DNA from: JANQSS01 sp965249735
GTDB lineage: Bacteria; Bacteroidota; Bacteroidia; Chitinophagales; Saprospiraceae
Assembly: GCA_965249735.1 (NCBI GenBank)
Contig: CBDFMS010000020.1
Span: 62,001-126,000 of the forward strand
Direction of reading: 5' to 3'
Length of the DNA stretch: 64,000 nucleotides
This document shows, piece by piece, positions 46,747-55,436 of this stretch. Within the stretch, counting starts at the first letter, position 1. Each line of letters opens with the position of its first letter. The notes beneath the pieces were generated by a model that did no database searches, was not told the origin of the DNA, and worked only from the letters and a program-made list of their open reading frames with translations. Position numbers and translations under genes: made by a program.

Positions 46747-47630
46747 GTGTACCTGTGATATTTAAAGACAGTGACCTGCAAAGGCAATTTCAACAAGATG
46801 GATTTGCAAAGATTTCACTGCTCGACGAGGCGTCAGTCAAGCGCCTGTCAGACATGTTTTATACATATATGAAGGGTGCACCTGACTCTTTTTATTCCTC
46901 CAGTTATTTACAGGATTATACCCAAAAGAAGTTAATATCAACGAAGATTGGAGAGGTAATTTTACCCAGACTTGAACGTTTTTTTTGTGATTTTACCTGG
47001 TTTGGTTCAGCCTATTTGTCGAAAGGGAATGGACCTGCGACTGAAATGCCCATGCATCAGGACTGGACCATTGTGGATGAAAGGATGTTTGTCGCCCTGA
47101 ACATCTGGACGCCATTGCAGGATACAAACGAAGAAAATGGAACACTTGAGGTCATCCCCGGAAGCCATCGTTTTCACGCGTGTTTACGAGCGCCCACGCT
47201 GCCGTTTTATTTCATGGGACACGAGGACGCTATGAAAAAGCTCTTAGTACCCATTCATACAAAGGCAGGCGAGGCCATAGTACTCAATCAGGCCGTCATC
47301 CACTATTCAAAACCAAATATGACAGAACAGGATCGGTTGGCCATAACTACAGGGATCAAAACGAGTGGCGCACCAATGCTTTTTTACTATTGGAATAAGG
47401 AGGAGCCGGATGTTGTGCGGGAGTATTCTCAGGATGAAGACTTTCTACTTCAGTGGGCAGACTTTCATAAGGACATATTTTTGCCACCAAAATTTGGCCG
47501 GATAAAGGGCAAAAAAGCGCTTGTTTATCCCGAAACAACACAATCGGAGGTGGATTTAATTCTGGAGCACGCAGGAGTCAAAGAACCTGTAAAGCGAAAT
47601 ATTTGGGAGCGTATATTTGGTCAGTCATGA
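46743..47630 (+). CDS. PhyH-family Fe(II)/2OG oxygenase 4
   Basis: From the ATG at 46743, which overlaps the previous stop (ATGA), this is a 295-residue PhyH protein; an ATG five codons earlier (46728) is also in frame. The iron motif is His105-x-Asp107 (MHQDWTIVDE), the distal His lies in AVIHYSKPN and the 2OG Arg in QDRLAITTGI. The region RAPTLPFYFMGHEDAMKKLLVPIHTKAGEAIV contains the array-wide KAGEA turn before the distal strand. It couples by overlap to the next paralogue. All key residues are present, so it is predicted active. Confidence 0.92.
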   Translation: MSVPVIFKDSDLQRQFQQDGFAKISLLDEASVKRLSDMFYTYMKGAPDSFYSSSYLQDYTQKKLISTKIGEVILPRLERFFCDFTWFGSAYLSKGNGPATEMPMHQDWTIVDERMFVALNIWTPLQDTNEENGTLEVIPGSHRFHACLRAPTLPFYFMGHEDAMKKLLVPIHTKAGEAIVLNQAVIHYSKPNMTEQDRLAITTGIKTSGAPMLFYYWNKEEPDVVREYSQDEDFLLQWADFHKDIFLPPKFGRIKGKKALVYPETTQSEVDLILEHAGVKEPVKRNIWERIFGQS

Positions 47631-48520
47631 ACAGATGGCCAATAATCTTCAAAGACCTCTTGTTAAATGAAAAACTGGCAGGTGACGGCTTTGTGATCGT
47701 TCCATTTTTGGAGGAAGTGGAGGTAGAACGCTTGCAGAACGCATTTCATGATGAAATACCACGACCACCGGATGGGTTTTATGCCACAACACATGAACCG
47801 GACAGTGTTTTTAAGAAACGCATAAGCGAGGCGATAAAAAATGAAATTGCCGAGGCCGGTTCACGATGGTTTGGTCAGGTCAATTTGCTTGGAGGGGCAT
47901 TTATCTCAAAATCACCCGGAATAAAAAGTACACTTCCTTTGCACCAGGATTGGAACATTGTCGATGAATCACTTGACAGATCATTCAATATATGGATACC
48001 ACTTGTGGATGTAAATGAAGAAAATGGAGCCGTTATGGTGTTAAAAGGCAGCCATAATAAGCAAGAGACATATCGCGGTCCTAATTTACCGCCGGTGCTT
48101 TCCGGGATAAGTGATGAGGTATTAAAACACATGATCACACTGCCAATGACAACAGGTCAAGCCTTAATATATGATCATGCACTTTGGCACGCCTCTCCGG
48201 AAAATCAAACAAAAGATATACGTCCTGCAGCCGTTTTGGGCATGATACCAATAGATGCGCGCATGAAATTTTATTACAAAGAAGACCGAAAAATTGAGGA
48301 ATATCACGCCACGCCGGACTTTTATTTAACAAGTAATCCACAGGAAGGCCCCGTAGGACTGGAAAAAATACGGGATATTCCATATGCACAAAAAGAATTA
48401 TCTCGGGAAGAATTTTTCAGTATATACCTAGAACAAGAGGTGGCCAAAACGACTACGAATAAAACTATTTTCTCCAAATTGTTGAAAGGAATAAAATGGA
48501 TACTTGGATCACAATATTAA
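47627..48520 (+). CDS. PhyH-family Fe(II)/2OG oxygenase 5
   Basis: Translation most likely starts at ATG 47627 (MNRWPIIFKD), overlapping the previous stop by four bases; a start at 47603 would add eight residues. The 297-residue protein has His106-x-Asp108 (LHQDWNIVDE), a distal His (ALWHASPEN) and an Arg (DIRPAAVLGM), so an intact site. Its 3-prime end overlaps the methyltransferase gene by 25 bases. It ends the first run of five oxygenase genes between the two exporter genes. Confidence 0.92.
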   Translation: MNRWPIIFKDLLLNEKLAGDGFVIVPFLEEVEVERLQNAFHDEIPRPPDGFYATTHEPDSVFKKRISEAIKNEIAEAGSRWFGQVNLLGGAFISKSPGIKSTLPLHQDWNIVDESLDRSFNIWIPLVDVNEENGAVMVLKGSHNKQETYRGPNLPPVLSGISDEVLKHMITLPMTTGQALIYDHALWHASPENQTKDIRPAAVLGMIPIDARMKFYYKEDRKIEEYHATPDFYLTSNPQEGPVGLEKIRDIPYAQKELSREEFFSIYLEQEVAKTTTNKTIFSKLLKGIKWILGSQY

Positions 48521-49452
48521 TAACGTCGATCGTGTTAAATCTCTATTTAGGATATAAGTTTTGGATACGACCGAAAAAATTATTCGTGCAAAAAGATCCA
48601 CAACATACCCCACAATCAGTTGGAAAGTTTTACAATACACACAACAAGGATTTTGTCAAAGTTTATGGAGAAGTTATTCAGGCATTCAGGACAACGGATG
48701 TAACAAAACTGCTCGACTATCAAATCGAGCAAATCGACTTTGAAAGAGGAAAGCGATATCTAGATGCCGGATGTGGCGTATGTGGCCCGGCCAGGTATTT
48801 CGCTCAAAAAACAGGCGCTAAAATTGAAGCAATAACTATTTCGGAAGTCCAGGCGAAAGAGGCAAAAGAATTAATTCAAAAAGATGGACTTGAAGATCTG
48901 GTATCCGTGCGTTGTGGAGACTATCAACAATTGCATGAGTATTATGACGCCGACTCTTTTGACGGAATCTACTTTTTAGAATCATTCGGACATGCATCAG
49001 ACCACGCAAAGGCCGTTCATGGTGCTTGGGGAATGCTAAAACCGGGCGGCATCTTATATATTAAAGATTTGTTTAAAAAGATATCTCCACTTGCTTCTTT
49101 GGAAAAGGAAATGGAACAAGAAATCGAAAATATAAATACGGCATACCATTATAATGTGGCAGAACTGAATGAAATACTTGATATTATAAGAAAAAAGGGT
49201 TTTATTTTATCCAGTTTAAAAACAATTGATATTAAGCTGGATGAATTTGAAAACTTAACGATTTCGAATGATTTCCAGGAACTCACAGGAATTAACAAAA
49301 TTGAAAACTTACAGGAATATGTTTTTCCGGTAGATTTCTTTGAAATTAAGTGTATCAAACCCTGGTACGATTTGGATGCTGGAAATTCCCGATACTTTTT
49401 GCAAAACTTATTTTATTTACAAGTGCATAACCGAAAAACAGACAGTTTATAA
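48496..49452 (+). CDS. Membrane-anchored class I SAM methyltransferase
   Basis: This 318-residue protein has one N-terminal hydrophobic helix (~5-22, ITILITSIVLNLYLGYKFW) followed by a Rossmann-type methyltransferase domain. The SAM-binding motif I is YLDAGCGVCGPARYF (~88-102), the acidic end of strand 2 is within KIEAITISEVQ, and the post-II motif is FDGIYFLESFGHASD. The catalytic domain resembles the UbiE/CFA-like group. It is coupled to the last oxygenase gene by overlap and ends 5 bases before the exporter ATPase. Anchoring at the membrane beside Wzt fits modification of a lipid-linked glycan, perhaps as a terminal cap, but that is inference. Confidence 0.88.
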   Translation: MDTWITILITSIVLNLYLGYKFWIRPKKLFVQKDPQHTPQSVGKFYNTHNKDFVKVYGEVIQAFRTTDVTKLLDYQIEQIDFERGKRYLDAGCGVCGPARYFAQKTGAKIEAITISEVQAKEAKELIQKDGLEDLVSVRCGDYQQLHEYYDADSFDGIYFLESFGHASDHAKAVHGAWGMLKPGGILYIKDLFKKISPLASLEKEMEQEIENINTAYHYNVAELNEILDIIRKKGFILSSLKTIDIKLDEFENLTISNDFQELTGINKIENLQEYVFPVDFFEIKCIKPWYDLDAGNSRYFLQNLFYLQVHNRKTDSL

Positions 49453-49457
49453 CAAGA

Positions 49458-50684
49458 ATGCTAACAAATGCACCCGTCATATCAGTTCGCAACATTAGCA
49501 AAAGTTACCACAAAAACGGTGGACAGTCTGGACAATTTGGAAATTTAATAAAGGCGCCAATCCGGGCAGAAAAGCATCAAAAAGCAACCTTTCTGGCTTT
49601 GGATAATATTTCATTTGATGTGTATTCCGGGGATATACTTGGAATCATAGGCCCAAATGGAAGTGGTAAGAGCACATTACTAAAAATTCTGGCTGAGATC
49701 ACCCAGCCTACGTCAGGTGAGATTCAACTCAAAGGGAAATTGACCTCAATTATAGACATCGGCACAGGGTTTCATCCGGATTTAAGTGGCCGGGAAAATG
49801 TATTTCTTAGTGCTTCATTATTGGGCCTTTCTAAAAGGGAGATTGTAGCGCGATATGAGGAAATTGTTCGTTTTAGTGGAATACGGGATTTTATAAATAT
49901 GCCGGTCAAGTATTATTCCAGTGGAATGTATTTGCGATTGGCCTTTTCGGTGGCATTTCACACAGACATTGACATCCTGCTGCTCGATGAAATTATAGCA
50001 GTAGGTGATGCCAAATTTAGAAATCGAAGTTTTGAGAAAATCAAGTCATTGTCAAAGAATGGCAAAACCATTTTATTGGTCAGCCACAATATTGATCAAA
50101 TAAAACAATTTGCCACCAGGTGTATATTTTTGGAACTTGGCAAAATCAAAGCAATTGGTAGTGTAGGCGAGGTAATAAAAACCTATTTAATACCGACACT
50201 TGTGGAGCGTCAAAATAATCCGGCAATCATGGTTCAACCAAGGGGCCTGCAAGTAAACCGAGTTGAGGTTCTTCTCCCTAAAACAAAGAAATTCTTAACG
50301 ATTGAGGACGATGTCGTTGTTCAACTTGAGCTTAATAAATTCAGTGATGACGTTGCGCACCAAATCACAATTGTTGTACGGGAATTGACAGGAGCAAAAA
50401 TTCTTATTGATTCGTTTGCCATGATCGAAGGGCAGGAAAATCTCATTTGTGAAAAAGGGATCTATAATGTAGAAGTTGTTATTGAGGGTGGACTTTTAAA
50501 TTATGGTTTCTATTCTTTTGATTTGACATTTACAGAAGATTTTGGAAATGGTGAAATTGCTGAAGTTGCGGATGTCGGTTTTTTTGAAATAAAACACAAT
50601 GAAGAAGACAAAGATAAATCCTATAAATGGATGATTGACAGCCCGATAAATAGGCGATTGACCTGGTTAATTGAAAAAACATGA
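49458..50684 (+). CDS. O-antigen exporter ATPase with C-terminal substrate-binding domain (Wzt-like)
   Basis: This 408-residue ABC ATPase has Walker A at 65-73 (GPNGSGKST), a signature at 153-157 (YSSGM, the polysaccharide-exporter variant of LSGGQ), Walker B at 173-178 (ILLLDE) and the H-loop in LLVSHNIDQ. After the ATPase domain (~1-245) a ~150-residue beta-rich domain follows (~260-405), as in Wzt proteins whose C-terminal domain recognises a modification at the glycan's non-reducing end. In such systems export depends on a chain-capping enzyme. The methyltransferase before and the 2OG enzyme directly after it (ATGA overlap at 50681) are candidates for that cap. Confidence 0.94.
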   Translation: MLTNAPVISVRNISKSYHKNGGQSGQFGNLIKAPIRAEKHQKATFLALDNISFDVYSGDILGIIGPNGSGKSTLLKILAEITQPTSGEIQLKGKLTSIIDIGTGFHPDLSGRENVFLSASLLGLSKREIVARYEEIVRFSGIRDFINMPVKYYSSGMYLRLAFSVAFHTDIDILLLDEIIAVGDAKFRNRSFEKIKSLSKNGKTILLVSHNIDQIKQFATRCIFLELGKIKAIGSVGEVIKTYLIPTLVERQNNPAIMVQPRGLQVNRVEVLLPKTKKFLTIEDDVVVQLELNKFSDDVAHQITIVVRELTGAKILIDSFAMIEGQENLICEKGIYNVEVVIEGGLLNYGFYSFDLTFTEDFGNGEIAEVADVGFFEIKHNEEDKDKSYKWMIDSPINRRLTWLIEKT

Positions 50685-51622
50685 AAATGAAAAAATTTAG
50701 TTTCAGAAAGCTTTTCGGGAAACAACGTAAAACGACTAACATCGACCCAACTCTGTATAGGTGGAAATATATGGATATAGAAGAATTGGATAAATTACCG
50801 GATGCCATACACGACATTTACATCAAAAAATATGATGGTCTGATCATTCGAAATGTTTTTAATGCCGAAGAGGTAAAATTAATGCGCAAGCATATTGAAG
50901 CAATGGACACGGACAAAATGATACCGACTAATGAAGGTGCCGGACACGCCTTTCCGCGTGTGTTTGGCCAGGTGGTTAGACCGGATAGTAAAGAAGAAGT
51001 TACAACCGAGTATTTGCAGGAATACTTCGAGGAGTGCAGCCGGCTAAGAACTACAATTTCAACACTACTCGGAATAGATTTTATCGCGCGATTGGAAAAA
51101 GTTATGTCTCAAATTGCCGGAGGACGAGAAATAGAAGTCCCAAAAGGCATAGATGGACAAGGAAGGTATGCGGCCACGACAATACGCATGAGCCATCCCG
51201 GAAAAGGATACATTAACGTGCATTCGGGAAACTACTTTCAACAAGAGTTCGAGGACTTTTATACACACTTACGTACGGAGGTAAATGTAAAGGACCAGCT
51301 CAGTTACTTTGTCACTGTAAATCCGGCGCAAATCGGAGGGGAATTGACCTTGTTTGATCTGATTTGGGAAGATGGTCAGACCAAGGAGGATGCAAATAAG
51401 GATTTTGAGGTCATATTAAGCGACGGCACCTTTTTAGATACCAGCAAAAACAGTCCATTGAAGAGAATGCAGGTTAAGCCTGATGCAGGTGATTTACTGA
51501 TATTTTCAGGTGGCCCTATTTGGCACAAAGTAGAGCTTGTGGAGGGTAATGAGGAACGAATTGTGATTGCAGGATTTTTAAGCTTTACAAAAGACAAAAA
51601 AATAATTAAATATTGGTCTTAA
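50681..51622 (+). CDS. Fe(II)/2OG enzyme with HxG metal motif (WelO5-halogenase-like)
   Basis: This 313-residue non-heme iron enzyme is unrelated in motif style to the PhyH array. The iron-binding region reads INVHSGNYFQQEF, giving His181-x-Gly183 in place of HxD/E. The distal His is His282 (GPIWHKVE) and the 2OG Arg is Arg293 (EERIVIAGF). Between them, QLSYFVTVNPAQIGGELTLFDLIWEDGQ and GDLLIFSGG complete the jelly-roll. Known biology: in Fe/2OG halogenases such as SyrB2 (HxA) and WelO5 (HxG) the missing carboxylate leaves room for halide. From memory, WelO5 shares the HxGN, QLSYF, GGEL and GDLLLF-GG-WH blocks; I could not align them. It may therefore halogenate, or be a hydroxylase with unusual ligation. 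It is coupled to the exporter ATPase by ATGA overlap and convergent with the radical SAM gene. Confidence 0.82.
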   Translation: MKMKKFSFRKLFGKQRKTTNIDPTLYRWKYMDIEELDKLPDAIHDIYIKKYDGLIIRNVFNAEEVKLMRKHIEAMDTDKMIPTNEGAGHAFPRVFGQVVRPDSKEEVTTEYLQEYFEECSRLRTTISTLLGIDFIARLEKVMSQIAGGREIEVPKGIDGQGRYAATTIRMSHPGKGYINVHSGNYFQQEFEDFYTHLRTEVNVKDQLSYFVTVNPAQIGGELTLFDLIWEDGQTKEDANKDFEVILSDGTFLDTSKNSPLKRMQVKPDAGDLLIFSGGPIWHKVELVEGNEERIVIAGFLSFTKDKKIIKYWS

Positions 51623-52907
51623 TCTCCTGAATCAATGGAGCGAGTTCAGGAAAAACAGCATCAGTTTTCTCCGAGCGAAGTTCGTCCAAAGCGAGACTTT
51701 TTGTATAGAATTCCGGCAATAAATCTGTTTTATTCATTTGATTTAAATGCTCAATAACATTCTTAAACTGCTGAATAACGTGCTCCCCCTTTATTTTATC
51801 AACAAATGAGGTGTTTACCAGCCATTTAATATGTTTTTTGTACTCTACGACCAGGTTTTTTTTGTAGACCTCCGGTATAATGCGAATATTGAAATATTCG
51901 GGACTGATTAATATAGTGGGCACGAAGTCCTCAGGTTGTATAAGTCCTAAGTCAACCCATTCGCGATGAAATTGAGGTAAATGCCAAACATTGTAAATGT
52001 AGGTGGTTGGCGAAATCATAAAATCGATATGTGGGATCTCCTCCAGCATTCTTTTCCGATTTTCCAAAACATGTGTCCACTGAAGATTTTTCCGCAAAAA
52101 CTCACCTCTTTTGCCACTTGCATCCAGGCTGGCCGCCACATTTATATGGCTAAAATGTTTCCACAATGGCAGGAGGTTCCAATGCTTAAAAGAGAGGGTA
52201 GAGAAATTCGTGTTGTATTTCAACTTGACATCAAAACGCTTCCGGTCTATCAGGATTTCGAGTAGTTGATAGTGCTCTTCCATCATGAGAGGTTCGCCTC
52301 CTGCAAAGTAAATTTCTTCTACGGCGTCGAGATAGATTTCGATTTTTTCAAAAAAGGAAATTTTATTATCAAAGGCCTTCGTCAGGGATTTTGAATCGGT
52401 TGATTTCGTGCCGAGTGCAACAGAGTCCTGATGCCATTGTGAACTGGCCCATGGGCCGCAAATTCTACATTTGAGATTACAAATATTTGAGAATCGGATA
52501 TCAAAATAGACTGGCTTAGCATTGGCCACACGACCGGAGGAGGAGGTTTCATGTACCCAGTTTAAACGATGATTATAATCTTTATTGACAAGTTGACGTA
52601 AACTCAGTGCTCCGGAAGCTTCTTTTTCATAGCAGATGCTGCAGCGACTGTTGGTTTTTCCCTTGAGCATACCGGAACGAAAACGATTCATTTTTTTACT
52701 ATTCCATATAGTTTTAATGGACGCATTATTGATATTGCCAAAAGAAAATTCTTCTTGCCAGGGAGCCTGACAGCATGGCGTGACAGTTCCAAGTTGAGTA
52801 ACATGTAGATGAACCCAGGGCATCATGCAAAATGAACTAGTGGATTTGAGCGCTTCCTTAGACAATCGAGTTGACCAAGGCCATGCTAATTTATTCCAGA
52901 AATCCAT
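51606..52907 (-). CDS. Radical SAM protein with SPASM/twitch-type cysteines (minus strand)
   Basis: This 433-residue radical SAM protein binds the SAM-cleaving [4Fe-4S] cluster with Cys143-x3-Cys147-x2-Cys150 (CNLKCRIC). A GGEP-type motif (FAGGEPLMME) contacts SAM. An unusual cysteine-bearing segment sits before the core (FCMMPWVHLHVTQLGTVTPCC at 26-46, then CSIC at 89-92), suggesting an auxiliary cluster domain at the N-terminus, where related proteins usually have it at the C-terminus. Such twitch-type proteins act on peptides, sugars or other small substrates. It is on the minus strand, convergent with and overlapping the HxG oxygenase by 17 bases, and divergent from the second radical SAM gene. 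Substrate unknown. Confidence 0.88.
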   Translation of the reverse strand: MDFWNKLAWPWSTRLSKEALKSTSSFCMMPWVHLHVTQLGTVTPCCQAPWQEEFSFGNINNASIKTIWNSKKMNRFRSGMLKGKTNSRCSICYEKEASGALSLRQLVNKDYNHRLNWVHETSSSGRVANAKPVYFDIRFSNICNLKCRICGPWASSQWHQDSVALGTKSTDSKSLTKAFDNKISFFEKIEIYLDAVEEIYFAGGEPLMMEEHYQLLEILIDRKRFDVKLKYNTNFSTLSFKHWNLLPLWKHFSHINVAASLDASGKRGEFLRKNLQWTHVLENRKRMLEEIPHIDFMISPTTYIYNVWHLPQFHREWVDLGLIQPEDFVPTILISPEYFNIRIIPEVYKKNLVVEYKKHIKWLVNTSFVDKIKGEHVIQQFKNVIEHLNQMNKTDLLPEFYTKSLALDELRSEKTDAVFPELAPLIQEIKTNI

Positions 52908-52964
52908 TAAATTGCATATTAGGTGTTAAGAGGACGCTAAAGATAGAATAGATAGTCGCAGAAA

Positions 52965-54335
52965 GTGAATGTCAAACCAAGAAACATGTTAAAACTCACA
53001 CCGGAAGCATTACAAAAATATAATTTACAACGACCAAAAAATTCAACTTATCAGGGCTGTTGGGCCGCACACCGTAGCATGTATTTAGGTCTTCGGGGGA
53101 ATGTGAGCGCATGCTGTTACAACAAGACTTATTTTATAGGAAAATATCCGTATCAAACTCTGGAAGAAATCTGGTTTGGTGAAAAAAGAAAGCAGTTAAA
53201 TAGGGAACTTAAAAAATATAATTTTGAATTGGGGTGTCATGGTTGCCATGAATTAATTGTGAGCGGAAACTTCAAGGGGCTTCCTGCTAAAAACTTTGAC
53301 TTTCTTCCTGATGCAGACGCAGGCTACCCCACGAAAATGGACTTTGAACTAAGCAACGAATGTAATCTAGAGTGCATTATGTGCCGGGGAGAGTTTTCTT
53401 CAGCGATTCGAAAGAACCGGGAAAAGTTACCAAAGATTCCAACGCCATACGGAGAAGACCTTGTTGAACAGCTTAAACCTTTTATTCCACATTTAAAAAA
53501 CTGCCACTTTTTAGGAGGGGAACCATTTCTCATTCCAATATATATGAACATATGGGAAACAATGAATCGGCTAAACCCGACCATTAATATTTCTATACAA
53601 ACAAATGGCACAATATTATCTGAAAGAATTAAGCGAATTCTAGACTCTATGCCATTTGATATTTCAATTTCTCTGGATTCTCTGGAAAAAGAAAATTATG
53701 AAAAAATAAGAAAGAATGGCAAATTCGAGAAGTTGATGAAGAACCTTGAATATTTCAGCTCCTATTGCCAGCGCAAGAATACGAATTTTCATCTTTCTTT
53801 TTGCCCGATGCCACAAAATTGGCATGAATTACCAAATTTTGTCCATTTTGCAAATTCCAAAAAAAGCAAGTTGTTTTTTAATACGGTATATTATCCGCTA
53901 AGCTGTTCGTTTCAATCACTTTCTAAACAAGAACTGGATTCTATTGTAAGCCAATTGGAAAACCAAAATCTACCACGGAATAATGACTTCGAACGATTCA
54001 ATGCCTTAGCCTACGATCAGGTTGTTCAACTCATTGAGTATTGGAGTGCTGAAACAGTTCTACTAAAACATGACACATTTAATAGTTACCGTAATAACTT
54101 GTTAGAATACATACAATCTCAACAGCCGGAACAAGACGCGGTGAGTTTGTTTGACGAGATATGGTCGAAGTTGGATTTCGTACTCAAAACAGCAGAAATC
54201 AAGGGTCGAAAGTTAGAAGCGGAAAAATTATTAATGACGGTAAGTTATAAGGCCATTTATGAAAATGTACCGACTATGACCCGTGAACATACATTACACC
54301 TGTTTAAATCTTTTATTATGCCGATAAATGAATAA
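52965..54335 (+). CDS. Radical SAM protein 2
   Basis: The frame opens with GTG 52965, and an ATG eight codons in (52986) is an alternative start; from the GTG it has 456 residues. The core cluster motif is Cys133-x3-Cys137-x2-Cys140 (CNLECIMC) followed by the SAM-contact LGGEPFLIP (~180-188). An N-terminal cysteine segment (GCWAAHRSMYLGLRGNVSACC at 31-51 and CHGC at 91-94) parallels the neighbour at 51606, so the two are paralogues with the same inverted domain order. They are divergently transcribed. The end overlaps the SGNH gene by eight bases, joining it to the plus-strand run. Confidence 0.86.
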   Translation: MNVKPRNMLKLTPEALQKYNLQRPKNSTYQGCWAAHRSMYLGLRGNVSACCYNKTYFIGKYPYQTLEEIWFGEKRKQLNRELKKYNFELGCHGCHELIVSGNFKGLPAKNFDFLPDADAGYPTKMDFELSNECNLECIMCRGEFSSAIRKNREKLPKIPTPYGEDLVEQLKPFIPHLKNCHFLGGEPFLIPIYMNIWETMNRLNPTINISIQTNGTILSERIKRILDSMPFDISISLDSLEKENYEKIRKNGKFEKLMKNLEYFSSYCQRKNTNFHLSFCPMPQNWHELPNFVHFANSKKSKLFFNTVYYPLSCSFQSLSKQELDSIVSQLENQNLPRNNDFERFNALAYDQVVQLIEYWSAETVLLKHDTFNSYRNNLLEYIQSQQPEQDAVSLFDEIWSKLDFVLKTAEIKGRKLEAEKLLMTVSYKAIYENVPTMTREHTLHLFKSFIMPINE

Positions 54336-55374
54336 AGAACAGATTAAAAGTAGGAATTATTTCATACCCACGGTTATCCTGTTGATGCTTGTTGTGTCCG
54401 AAATCGTATTGCGCATGCTTGGTTATACACCATATAAACCAATCGACAATAAGATCCAATCTAATCCTCATATGTGTTTGATTTCGGACTGCATCATGGG
54501 TATTCGGCTAAATCCCGGCTCATTTGACGTAACGATCAACGATAAATTAAAACACCATGTTACCCACACTGATGTTGGCACAAGAATTACCGGGGAACAT
54601 GATAGGCTGAAGGATACCTCACTGGTCCGTATCGACTTTTATGGTTGTTCATTTACATATGGAATGGGAGTGAATAATCCGGAGACCTATCCATATTTAT
54701 TGCAGGAAACATTTCGTCAATTGGATTTGAGAAATTATGGAGTGCCCGGATATGGACAAGTACAAATGTTGTTACAACTTGAAAATAGCATTAAGACAGA
54801 AAATAAACCGGACTATTTAATACTAAACTATTTAAGTTTCCACAACGAGCGAAATGCTATGAATTCCCATTATCGCCTGAAAATTAAAATGGGACATGAA
54901 AATTTGACCAGGAGAAATTTGGCAATTTCTTCAGACTTCGTTTATCCTTTTGCTGAAATTGTGGATACGATGCCATTTGTAAAGCATGTGGATACAAAGA
55001 CAATATACGACCACTTTCCTTTCCGTAAGGTTTTCACAATTGTCAATCTACTGCAAAATGCGTATGACAATCTTAGTATAAATTCGAATAAGGAAGTGTT
55101 TATCACCCAAGCCCTCATCGGGCGAATAAACGAACTATGCCAGGACAACAATATTAAAATGATCGTTACCTACATGGAAGACGACGTCCATGTCAGAAAG
55201 GTAATTTCTTATTGTAGCTCGAGAGGCATTGCTTTATGGCCTATAATCATAGACCTGAGTGAACCACAATTCACCAATCAACCACTTGATCGTCATCCGA
55301 GTCCAATCGCCCATGCGGTGTTTGCAGAGATGCTGACGCCACTATTAACTGAAATTACCGATAAAAGCGAATAA
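54328..55374 (+). CDS. Membrane-anchored SGNH-type protein
   Basis: This 348-residue protein has one N-terminal helix (~11-30, YFIPTVILLMLVVSEIVLRM) that places the rest outside the cytoplasm. The SGNH fold is recognisable from GCSFTYGMGV, with nucleophile Ser108, and from the late DRHPSPIAH, with Asp321 and His323 as the remaining triad. Asn/Gly blocks lie between (YGVPGYGQVQM). Proteins of this form in glycan loci act as O-acetyl esterases or O-acyltransferases, like the SGNH domains of AlgJ/AlgX or OafB. It overlaps the radical SAM gene by eight bases. Activity and acyl group are not predictable. Confidence 0.78.
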   Translation: MNKEQIKSRNYFIPTVILLMLVVSEIVLRMLGYTPYKPIDNKIQSNPHMCLISDCIMGIRLNPGSFDVTINDKLKHHVTHTDVGTRITGEHDRLKDTSLVRIDFYGCSFTYGMGVNNPETYPYLLQETFRQLDLRNYGVPGYGQVQMLLQLENSIKTENKPDYLILNYLSFHNERNAMNSHYRLKIKMGHENLTRRNLAISSDFVYPFAEIVDTMPFVKHVDTKTIYDHFPFRKVFTIVNLLQNAYDNLSINSNKEVFITQALIGRINELCQDNNIKMIVTYMEDDVHVRKVISYCSSRGIALWPIIIDLSEPQFTNQPLDRHPSPIAHAVFAEMLTPLLTEITDKSE

Positions 55375-55425
55375 GCATCCGGGAGGATTTCATCGAATCG
55401 TTGGTTTTATATACCTTTATAAATA

Positions 55426-55430
55426 GGAGG
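55426..55430 (+). promoter_or_regulatory. Strong Shine-Dalgarno that sets the start at 55437
   Basis: GGAGG at 55426-55430, within AAATAGGAGG, lies 6 bases before the ATG at 55437 and decides between that start and a TTG at 55401. Such strong sites are uncommon in this window. Confidence 0.55.
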
Positions 55431-55436
55431 AATTAT

